Source: Mucilaginibacter sp. UBA4741
GTDB taxonomy: Bacteria; Bacteroidota; Bacteroidia; Sphingobacteriales; Sphingobacteriaceae
NCBI GenBank assembly: GCA_002403905.1
Contig: DHIR01000220.1
Coordinates: 1-14,157, forward strand
Direction: 5' to 3'
Length of the DNA stretch: 14,157 nucleotides
Below the pieces are notes generated by a model. That model was not told where the DNA came from. It saw only the letters and a program-made list of their open reading frames with translations, and searched no databases. Positions 1 to 6,623 of this stretch are shown in pieces; within the stretch, counting starts at the first letter, position 1, and each line of letters starts with the position of its first letter. A program made the position numbers and the translations under genes.

Positions 1-2
1 TG

Positions 3-200
3 TATTCTTATTTACCGACTACACCTGGTAGAAAGAAGATGGTTAGCTTTGTGAATTTTAGGCCAGCAATAGGTATATCACCCGAAAAGGGTAAAAAGCT
101 AAATATGTGGGCGCTTAATCTAAATCATATGTGGAAACCTTACACTAGCTATTCGCCGGATTTCACTGATTTGGCCATAAAAGCTGTTGTCGATTATTAA
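3..200 (+). CDS. C-terminal end of an unidentified protein (partial)
   Basis: An open frame enters from the left edge and runs for 65 codons to a TAA at 198-200; the other two plus-strand frames hit stops within the first 60 bases. The visible tail is rich in aromatic and basic residues, includes LNMWALNLNHMWKPY, and ends in a probable helix (DLAIKAVVDY). I do not recognise the family, and no domain motif is visible in so short a piece. It is transcribed towards the minus-strand pair at 449-3654, so the two units converge on the repeat-rich gap at 201-448. The coding call rests on frame openness and natural-looking composition only. Confidence 0.5.
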   Translation, partial: YSYLPTTPGRKKMVSFVNFRPAIGISPEKGKKLNMWALNLNHMWKPYTSYSPDFTDLAIKAVVDY

Positions 201-221
201 TAATAAATTAACAAACTCAGG

Positions 222-428
222 GTGATTCACAAAAGTGATTCACTCCAAATTTTGAATTTCCTTAAAATAATATAAGTAATTAATTTACAATTATTTAATA
301 CAATTCACTTAAAGTTTTTATACTGATTCAAAGTGATTCACTCTGTTGTTGTAAATCGCTTTAATACAAATGCTTACAAGCAAAAAGTGATTCAGGTGAT
401 TCAAAGTGATTCACTTTTCGTGAATCAC
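222..428. repeat. Cluster of short GTGATTCA direct repeats
   Basis: The 9-mer GTGATTCAC occurs at 222-230, 235-243, 333-341 and 406-414. The 8-mer GTGATTCA occurs at 387-394 and 396-403, a one-mismatch copy (CTGATTCA) lies at 323-330, and an inverted copy GTGAATCAC lies at 420-428. Copies sit in local pairs or triplets with starts 9, 10 or 13 bases apart, separated by AT-rich filler. I found no further copy elsewhere in the window. The cluster lies between two convergent genes, which argues against ordinary promoter operators. The last direct copy and the inverted copy form a hairpin. Function is unknown. Confidence 0.75.
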
Positions 429-429
429 T
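405..429 (-). terminator. Hairpin downstream of the 449-3654 gene pair
   Basis: A perfect 10-bp stem (405-414 with 420-429) closes a 5-base loop. On the minus strand the loop is GAAAA, and a short run of five T follows about 20 bases further on. The hairpin begins 20 bases past the stop of the 449-1381 gene and could end that transcript. There is no T tract directly after the stem, so it is not a classical intrinsic terminator. It is built from two of the GTGATTCAC repeats and may simply be a by-product of them. Confidence 0.4.
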
Positions 430-448
430 ACATTACCGTAAAATAGCA

Positions 449-1381
449 TTAATTGGAAGGGGCAAGGCCCAGCAGCTTTGCCGGGTTTTTACGGGCAATG
501 AGGTCTATGTCATGCTCAGTCAATCCGTTTGCTTTAAGCTGTGCAATAAAGGTTCGCATGCCATCAGGATGAAGCGGATTGTTCTTTTGGCCGAGGTCTG
601 AATCAATAATAAAATGTTCGGCACCTACTGTTTTAATTACATTGGCATAATTGGCAATAGTAGCCAGGTTCTTAGCATAACTTAACCCTGCTGGCTGAAA
701 GCAAAACTCTATAATAGCGCCCATTGCTGCCATTTGTTTAACCTGGCCCAACGTAGCGCCCAATAACATTGCATGGGTAACAACTATGTTTTTAACGCCT
801 GCCTGCTTTGCCGCCGGTATCAGTATCAATGATTCTTGGGGGGATGAATGCCCGGTCTCGAACACCAAATTGTTTTTAGCTATTAGTTGAAATACTTCTG
901 CTAGTTCGGGCACAGGTTTGCCGTCCTTTACAACTGGTACAAACTGGCGTGGGTCGGGAGCATGCTCAAAGCCATTCTCCGCATCAACCGTAGGCAGCCA
1001 AACAACCTTACCACGGTGGCCCTCTATCTGTATCATGCGCTTGATGGCCTCGGCATTAATACCGCCTACAGACCGGTTTAAAACAATCCCTCCAAATACT
1101 TCAATACCACCACCAACTTCCTGCATGGCTACTTGCGCCCTGTCGGCAGTCATGGTGTAATGGTTCTTGAGTACGATACCGCGCATGCCATCCTTTTTAG
1201 CAAGGCGTGCTAACTCCACATCGTTTATGGAGCGAACAGATATATCGGGCCCGGTATGACAATGAAAATCGATAACACCGGCAAGCGAGTTGGTATCTGC
1301 AGGCACTGTCTTTTGCGCCGATACCGAAGTAGTCAGCGACAACACAATACCTGCAAATAATAACCCGGCTTTGTTTATCAT
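449..1381 (-). CDS. Exported DUF6282-like amidohydrolase-fold protein
   Basis: The 310-residue product has a signal peptide (hydrophobic about 5-22, probable cleavage SVSA|Q). The mature part resembles DUF6282 proteins, uncharacterised relatives of metal-dependent amidohydrolases. Candidate metal ligands are the DFHCH motif (His40, His42), Lys72/His74 in LKNHY, His178 in TGHSS, His203 in THA and Asp261 in DSD; these assignments come from motif position and are not proven. The C-terminal helix with KNPAKLLGL is typical of amidohydrolase barrels. The ATG at 1381 lies 8 bases after the stop of the upstream GH92 gene, so the two are very likely co-transcribed. Substrate and reaction are unknown; the pairing suggests action on a product or decoration of the mannosidase substrate, which is inference. 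Confidence 0.75.
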   Translation of the reverse strand: MINKAGLLFAGIVLSLTTSVSAQKTVPADTNSLAGVIDFHCHTGPDISVRSINDVELARLAKKDGMRGIVLKNHYTMTADRAQVAMQEVGGGIEVFGGIVLNRSVGGINAEAIKRMIQIEGHRGKVVWLPTVDAENGFEHAPDPRQFVPVVKDGKPVPELAEVFQLIAKNNLVFETGHSSPQESLILIPAAKQAGVKNIVVTHAMLLGATLGQVKQMAAMGAIIEFCFQPAGLSYAKNLATIANYANVIKTVGAEHFIIDSDLGQKNNPLHPDGMRTFIAQLKANGLTEHDIDLIARKNPAKLLGLAPSN

Positions 1382-1389
1382 TTAATGAC

Positions 1390-3654
1390 CTATCGTTTGG
1401 TTAAAGAGAAAGGCTTGTCGGCAGCGCCGGTACCCCTTTGTTCGTTAGGTTTATCACTCATTTCCAGTTTTAAAACGCCACCGTTGGTTAGGTCGCCATG
1501 AGTGATAAAGTTTTTAGTATAAGTACTTCCGTTTAAGGTTGCCGATTGGATATACACATGATCCTTGTCATTAGCAGGAGCATCTATTATAAATTTCTTG
1601 CCATTCTCTAAGTTCAGAGTAATCTTTTTAAACATCGGGCTGCCTAAAGCATATTCGCCGGTGCCCGGTGTCACGCTATACATGCCTATCGCACTTAATA
1701 CGTACCATGAAGATGTTTGTCCCTGGTCCTCATCGCCCGGATAACCGTTTTCTGTAGCATTGTATAATTTATACATAGCATCCCTTGAATGGAATTGTGC
1801 TTTCCATGGCTCACCTGCGTAATCATACAGATAGATCATATGCTGTATAGGCTGGTTACCTTGTGCGTACTGGCCCATGTTGGCTGCAACCATCTCGGTC
1901 ATCTCGTGGATCATGCCCCTGTAGGTACCTACATTAACCTTGTTTGGCTCGCTAAATACAGAATCCAACTTGGCGTTAAAGTTATTGTTGCCACCCATCA
2001 GGTTAATTAAACCTTGTGTGTCTTGAAAAACCGACCAGGTATAATGCCATGAGTTACCCTCTGTAAACGGCCCGCCCCATTCAATAGGGTCGAAGTTTTT
2101 GGTCCACTCGCCGTCAGGTCCTTTGCCCTGCATAAAGTGGGTTGCCGGGTTATATACGTTTTTGTAATTATACATCTGGCGGGCAAATATGTCCATGTAA
2201 TATTTATTACCGGTCATCTTAGCTAACTGGTAACCGCACCAATCGTCATAAGCATATTCTAAAGTTTTAGCTGTTGATTCGCGATAAGTAGGGTACGGTA
2301 CATAACCTAACTCATAATACTCTTTCCAGCCTTCACGGCCATTTGCCGGGCCCCACGGACCTTTGGTTGATGCTTCGTGCATATAAGCTGACAGCGCTTC
2401 TTTAGGGTCGAATGTATGGATACCTTTTGCCCATGCATCAGCCAGTAATGATATGGCATGATTGCCCACCATACTACCCGCTTCACTTGGAAAAGACCAT
2501 GATGGCAGCCAGCCACACTGTTTATAAGCATCTAACATAGCCTGCATATAGCGGCCATGCATTTCTGGTTGTATTAAACTGTTTAGCGGGAATTGTGCCC
2601 TGAAAGTGTCCCAGAAACCCGTATCAGTATACATGTAACCCGGATTTACCGTGCCGTCATACGGACTAAAGTAATAGGGCTTGCCATCGGCACCAATCTC
2701 ATAAAACTTCCTTGAAAACAAACTGGCACGGAAGAAGCAAGAATAGAAAGTTTCTCTATCTGCCTGGGTACCGCCTTCAACTACAATCTTACCTAACGAT
2801 TTGTTCCAAACCGCGGCGGCATTTGCTTTGGTTTGTTCTAATGTTTTATCGGCACCCAACTCGTTCTTTAGCGTTAACTCCGCCTGCTCTAAACTGATGT
2901 ATGATGAAGCAGTTTTTACCTGAACTTTGGCGCCATCTTTAAATTGTATGTAAGCGCCTTTGCCTAAACCTTCGGCAGACATTGAGTCGGCGCTGATGGT
3001 GTTTTTCTTATTCTCCCAGGTACCATAAGCCTTAATAGGCTGGTCGAACTGCATAGCGAAATAGCTTTTCCAGCCATTTTTAAACCCGCGTCCGTTGTTT
3101 ACATAGCCGGTTATTCTGTTTTCCTTCGGATATATTTTAACACCACTTAATTTGGTATAACCATCAAGTACCAAAAAACTTTTTTTACCTGATGGATAAG
3201 TGAATCGTAAATGCGCCCCCCGTTCGGTAGGTGAAATCTCTGTAATGATCTTATTGTCAAACTGAACTTTGTAGTAATTAGGTTTAGCTATCTCGTTAGC
3301 ATGGCTAAACTTGGCTTCGCGTTTGTTTTCATCAACTACCAGTTCGCTCATCGGCATTAGTGAAAAAACCGCATAGTCGTTAGTCCATGAACTACACTGA
3401 TGTGCTTGCTGAAAGCCCCGGATATGATCTAAAAAATATTGATATTTCCAGCCATCGCCATTTTTACCGGTTTGCGGTGTCCAGGTATGCATGGCAAATG
3501 GTAACGCGGTAGTAGGGTAGGTGTTACCCCTAGTTAACTTAAATTGCGAGTTAGTGCCTTGTAAAGTGTTAACATAATTAACAAGATTTGGCTGTTGTGC
3601 AAATGCTGTATTGATAAGCAGCAATGGCGTAAAAAAAAGATGCTTTAATTTCAT
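1390..3654 (-). CDS. GH92 family exported alpha-mannosidase
   Basis: The 754-residue protein has a signal peptide cleaved near TAFA|Q (residue 19/20). It shows the two-part GH92 layout: an N-terminal beta-sandwich (about 25-270) and a C-terminal (alpha/alpha)6 barrel (about 285-735). GH92 enzymes are calcium-dependent, inverting exo-alpha-mannosidases. Signature motifs are TEGNSWHY (Glu532, matching the proposed general acid), GYPGDEDQG (Asp641 and Asp643, matching the proposed base region), IHE at 582-584 and QGNQP at 598-602. One deviation: the segment after TEGNSWHYTW reads SVFQD, where homologues I recall have SVFHD or VPHD, so Gln544 replaces an expected His. It heads a two-gene unit with the DUF6282-like gene. 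A weak -7-like TATAATTG lies upstream at 3712-3719. Mannose linkage specificity cannot be read from the sequence. Confidence 0.93.
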   Translation of the reverse strand: MKLKHLFFTPLLLINTAFAQQPNLVNYVNTLQGTNSQFKLTRGNTYPTTALPFAMHTWTPQTGKNGDGWKYQYFLDHIRGFQQAHQCSSWTNDYAVFSLMPMSELVVDENKREAKFSHANEIAKPNYYKVQFDNKIITEISPTERGAHLRFTYPSGKKSFLVLDGYTKLSGVKIYPKENRITGYVNNGRGFKNGWKSYFAMQFDQPIKAYGTWENKKNTISADSMSAEGLGKGAYIQFKDGAKVQVKTASSYISLEQAELTLKNELGADKTLEQTKANAAAVWNKSLGKIVVEGGTQADRETFYSCFFRASLFSRKFYEIGADGKPYYFSPYDGTVNPGYMYTDTGFWDTFRAQFPLNSLIQPEMHGRYMQAMLDAYKQCGWLPSWSFPSEAGSMVGNHAISLLADAWAKGIHTFDPKEALSAYMHEASTKGPWGPANGREGWKEYYELGYVPYPTYRESTAKTLEYAYDDWCGYQLAKMTGNKYYMDIFARQMYNYKNVYNPATHFMQGKGPDGEWTKNFDPIEWGGPFTEGNSWHYTWSVFQDTQGLINLMGGNNNFNAKLDSVFSEPNKVNVGTYRGMIHEMTEMVAANMGQYAQGNQPIQHMIYLYDYAGEPWKAQFHSRDAMYKLYNATENGYPGDEDQGQTSSWYVLSAIGMYSVTPGTGEYALGSPMFKKITLNLENGKKFIIDAPANDKDHVYIQSATLNGSTYTKNFITHGDLTNGGVLKLEMSDKPNEQRGTGAADKPFSLTKR

Positions 3655-3778
3655 TTTTGTTCGGGATTGGCCTAAATAAGGGTGTCGCCTGGTTATAGCG
3701 GTTTAACAGCCCAATTATAGCAAAAAAATAAAACTTTTGGATAGAATTGCCCTATTGTAATAACTTACTTACGTATAA

Positions 3779-5239
3779 TTAATTCAACTTTGCCAGTAGG
3801 CTATCTAGTTGTTTTGCCAAATCATGTTCGCCCGGACGAAGCGCATCTTCATTAACAATCAAGCCATTTGGGTCAATTAAAATAAAGCGGGGTACGGTAG
3901 AGATCCTGAAAAAATCGGCGAAATCAGACTTGCCATCATAATTGATCAACTGCTGCCCAATAAGATGACTATCCTTTACAAATTTTTTCCATTTTAACTC
4001 ATCTTGTTTTCTGTCTATAGAGATGCTGACGAATTGTATCTTTTTTCCTTCGTATTTTTTCTCCAATGATTTTAAGTCGGGCATTTCGGCTATGCATGAT
4101 ACGCACCACGTTGCCCACAAATCAATATAAACATACTTTCCACGAAAATCAGATAGCGAAACCTTTTTTCCGTTTGCGCCGATACATTGAAAATCAGGCG
4201 ACGGTAAGCCCTCTTTTGTTTTTGTACCCCAGTAAAGCCTTTTAATGTCTTCTATATACTCTTTGTTGGTTGCTGTCACGATGTATTGCTGGTAGGTTTG
4301 ATCTTTCTCCCTGTTAATCTTAAATCGGTATAGCACGTATTGATATTCTACTTCCTGCCTGATAAAACTGTTGTTTATGTTTTCGCTAATTACTTTGTCA
4401 GACAGGTCTTTTCCTTTTACAGATCTATCGGCAGCAAAGGCTTTGTTCATTAACGCAACGTACTTTTTGTCATACAGTACTCTATAATCCTCTGATGAAC
4501 GGTAGGCAAGTTCATTATTCATGTCGAAATCTCTAAATGGATCAAGCCTTACGCTATCAGCAGGTGATAAAGACTTAATATGTGCTGCCTGCACTGCCTG
4601 CTTATATTTTTTCCATAGTTCGGCTGTTTGGCCAAGCTTAAAATAATCTTGTAATAACGGTCCCGCTTCTTTCTCTTTTATAGTATCTATACCGTAACGG
4701 GCGCGGTAATCATTGGTTATTCTTTTACAAAAGTAGTTGATGCATTCTGTCTGTGAGTTTTTAAAATAGGCAGACACAACCGGGTTATTAATCAGTTTAA
4801 AGGCGGCCGAAGTATAAGATTTAACTTTCGCTAAAAAATCATCAGGTTCCATCATGTTTAACTTGTCTGACAGGTATCGGCCCGTCATTAAAAATATTGA
4901 GGCGGCAAGTTCATCCTTTTGAGCAATGATGTCATTTTCAATGCTTCCTTTACCGCTATACTCAATAGCTCCGTTCCCCCTTGATACGTCTAACGACATA
5001 CCGGGTTCGAGATAAACTTTAACACCTGCATTTCTTAAAGAATAATACCCGGCAGGCAATATCAAACCCGCCGAAAAAATCATATTTTTATTAATCGGTA
5101 TTTCGGCTTTTAGGTGGTCTAACCACACAATATCCATGTTTTCGTCCGATATGTTTGGCCAAAAACCGGATAAGTCAATTTGCTGTGCAAATGTATTTGT
5201 AGCTGTAAACAAAAGTAGAATGGTGATAAAGCGTTTCAT
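3779..5239 (-). CDS. Exported TlpA-like thioredoxin-fold protein
   Basis: The ATG at 5239 gives a 486-residue protein with a clean signal peptide (cleavage NTFA|Q, no lipobox Cys). The frame extends upstream only to a TTG at 5266 that overlaps a probable -7 box, so that longer start is rejected. The N-terminal half (about 20-105) has the beta-rich spacing and PG turn of DUF4369-type regions, followed by a long helical stretch (about 110-340). Residues about 345-486 form a TlpA/ResA-like thioredoxin domain with a WCVSC active site (Cys379, Cys382) and the cis-proline motif TVP (Pro450). It probably acts as a periplasmic thiol-disulfide reductase, perhaps keeping cysteines of exported enzymes correct. 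It sits between a terminator and the GH92 gene and seems to have its own promoter. Targets are unknown. Confidence 0.85.
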   Translation of the reverse strand: MKRFITILLLFTATNTFAQQIDLSGFWPNISDENMDIVWLDHLKAEIPINKNMIFSAGLILPAGYYSLRNAGVKVYLEPGMSLDVSRGNGAIEYSGKGSIENDIIAQKDELAASIFLMTGRYLSDKLNMMEPDDFLAKVKSYTSAAFKLINNPVVSAYFKNSQTECINYFCKRITNDYRARYGIDTIKEKEAGPLLQDYFKLGQTAELWKKYKQAVQAAHIKSLSPADSVRLDPFRDFDMNNELAYRSSEDYRVLYDKKYVALMNKAFAADRSVKGKDLSDKVISENINNSFIRQEVEYQYVLYRFKINREKDQTYQQYIVTATNKEYIEDIKRLYWGTKTKEGLPSPDFQCIGANGKKVSLSDFRGKYVYIDLWATWCVSCIAEMPDLKSLEKKYEGKKIQFVSISIDRKQDELKWKKFVKDSHLIGQQLINYDGKSDFADFFRISTVPRFILIDPNGLIVNEDALRPGEHDLAKQLDSLLAKLN

Positions 5240-5263
5240 GAGTGGCAGGTTTAAATGGTTAAC

Positions 5264-5271
5264 CAAATATA
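5264..5271 (-). promoter_or_regulatory. Probable Bacteroidota -7 box (TATATTTG)
   Basis: TATATTTG on the minus strand matches the TAnnTTTG consensus exactly and lies 24 bases upstream of the ATG at 5239. No convincing -33 TTG was found at the usual distance. Its first base overlaps the T tract of the upstream gene's terminator, so termination of one unit and initiation of the next are packed into about 35 bases. Confidence 0.45.
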
Positions 5272-5298
5272 AAAAAAACCTGGTACTTTCGCACCGGG
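5271..5298 (-). terminator. Intrinsic terminator of the 5332-6501 hydrolase gene
   Basis: Read on the minus strand, an 8-bp GC-rich stem with one mismatch (5279-5286 with 5291-5298 as widest arms) carries a GAAA loop and runs directly into eight T residues (5271-5278). It starts 33 bases after the stop codon at 5332. Hairpin plus uninterrupted T tract is the textbook intrinsic terminator form. The stem sequence resembles the hairpin at 8975-8999. Confidence 0.75.
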
Positions 5299-5331
5299 CT
5301 CTGTAATATTATCATCAATGTTTGTTAACTT

Positions 5332-6501
5332 TTACATACTTGTTACCAGCCCATTTTTAATTACTAAACCAGCTGTAAAAATCAGTCCTTTATCCATCCT
5401 TGCAGCCACCGTTTTTTTAACCACATCCGCATTGCGTGATACTTTCTGGTTAAACACTTGCTTGCCATCTATGGTGACGGTTACTTTTTTATCAAGGTTT
5501 ACCAATCCGTCATTTAAGTACAGATACAGTGTTTCGTTTTGGTTTTCAAGGATAGTAATATCATTGCCTGATACGGCTACACGGGCCTTTAAACCTTGCT
5601 TCGCACTCTCAATAGGTGTACCTAACCAATAAAACTGATCCCGTAAAATATCATCCTGTATCCAGATCACATCTTTTGGCAACGGGTTTCTTTTGTAGGA
5701 TGCCAACCACGGTACAGCAATGGTATCTTTTCTGTTCATCCAATGCGGCATATCGGAGTAAACATGTGTTTCGTGGATAAAGCTTCCTTTATAAACTTCT
5801 TGCAGACTATCCAGTCGCTTGCCCCATTGTGCAACTAATATGTTTCTATTATACGCCGCATCCTTACCACCCACAAATGCCATGAAAGGAATATTCTTTA
5901 AGTTCAAAATTTGTGCATCGCCGGGGTGTCCGGCCATCATGGAGGCCGCGCCCCAATAATCGGCCAAACGCGGTGCTAATTGAAAAACGCCATCGCCGCC
6001 TGCAGAGTACCCCATTACATAGATCTTGTTAGGGTTAACATCTTCCATAACAATAGCATCTTTAACAACTTCTGCTAATAGCTCATCCATAGGGTAGTCA
6101 TGCCACATGTTCCAGGCATCTTTAGGGCTGCGTGGAACAAAATATACGCCTTCTTTTAGTTTATATAGTTTCTTTTGGTTTTCCCATTGCCCATCGTTAA
6201 CCTTTGGTGCAGTACCACCGCCGCCATGTAACGAAATATACATGCTCCTACCATCCGCCGGTTTCTCGCCAAATATCTGGTTGGTAAATTTTAATATATA
6301 CTCCTTATACTGAATTTGCTTGGCGGCCCATTCGGCTTCAGCTTTTGGTTTTTGCAGGTCCATTTGTGCTTTAAGCTCAGTTGCGGCTATAGCATCAGCT
6401 TTTTTACGGCTTAGGTTAGTTTGCGAGAAAGCCGAAACACTGCCAAGCAGTATTAAGGTAACTAAAGTAACTAATTTAAGATTTGGTTGGGTTTTAATCA
6501 T
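5332..6501 (-). CDS. Secreted alpha/beta hydrolase, esterase-like
   Basis: From the ATG at 6501 the product is 389 residues, with a signal peptide ending SAFS|Q. An in-frame ATG at 6534 would add 11 residues before the signal peptide and lies upstream of a -7-like TAAATTTA at 6520-6527, so 6501 is preferred. The alpha/beta-hydrolase core spans about 75-275: HGGGG oxyanion region at 92-96, nucleophile elbow GYSAGG (Ser166), probable acid Asp214 in GGKD and probable His253 in DMPHW. Residues about 280-389 form a beta-rich C-terminal region (TVTIDGKQV) that may be a small accessory domain. It is probably a carbohydrate esterase or peptidase-like hydrolase in the periplasm. The substrate cannot be deduced, but the setting among glycosidases favours removing acyl groups from a glycan. 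Confidence 0.8.
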   Translation of the reverse strand: MIKTQPNLKLVTLVTLILLGSVSAFSQTNLSRKKADAIAATELKAQMDLQKPKAEAEWAAKQIQYKEYILKFTNQIFGEKPADGRSMYISLHGGGGTAPKVNDGQWENQKKLYKLKEGVYFVPRSPKDAWNMWHDYPMDELLAEVVKDAIVMEDVNPNKIYVMGYSAGGDGVFQLAPRLADYWGAASMMAGHPGDAQILNLKNIPFMAFVGGKDAAYNRNILVAQWGKRLDSLQEVYKGSFIHETHVYSDMPHWMNRKDTIAVPWLASYKRNPLPKDVIWIQDDILRDQFYWLGTPIESAKQGLKARVAVSGNDITILENQNETLYLYLNDGLVNLDKKVTVTIDGKQVFNQKVSRNADVVKKTVAARMDKGLIFTAGLVIKNGLVTSM

Positions 6502-6623
6502 GGAGATATTTTTGTTGGCTAAATTTAATAACATTCTTATTATAACTATGATAACCGATAAATATTTATGATATTTACCTAGTCAATTGTACATACATAT
6601 ATACATAATAAATCAAAAATATT
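6502..6623. promoter_or_regulatory. AT-rich divergent promoter region
   Basis: This 122-base gap separates the divergent starts at 6501 (minus) and 6624 (plus). On the minus side, the palindromic TAAATTTA at 6520-6527 is a 7/8 match to TAnnTTTG at the spacing seen for neighbouring genes. On the plus side there is a TTG at 6587-6589 but no good -7 box. A repetitive TACATA-type stretch lies at about 6590-6606 and could be an operator or just low-complexity AT sequence. Shared control of the hydrolase and the second GH92 gene is possible but unproven. Confidence 0.45.

Noticed and set aside
222..428. GTGATTCA repeats as a CRISPR array
   Set aside because: Units are only 8-9 bases, spacing is irregular, one copy is inverted, and no cas genes are present.
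3655..3778. Terminator for the TlpA-like gene
   Set aside because: Only a 4-bp ATAG/CTAT stem was found before a T-rich run near 3720-3736; too weak to call.
5240..5266. Longer N-terminus of the TlpA-like protein from a TTG
   Set aside because: It would place nine polar residues before the signal peptide, and the TTG lies inside a probable -7 box; the ATG at 5239 fits better. The same reasoning was applied at 10104 and 12328.
5318..5632. Plus-strand 104-residue open frame
   Set aside because: It is antisense to the alpha/beta hydrolase gene, whose motifs are intact, and shows no recognisable protein features.
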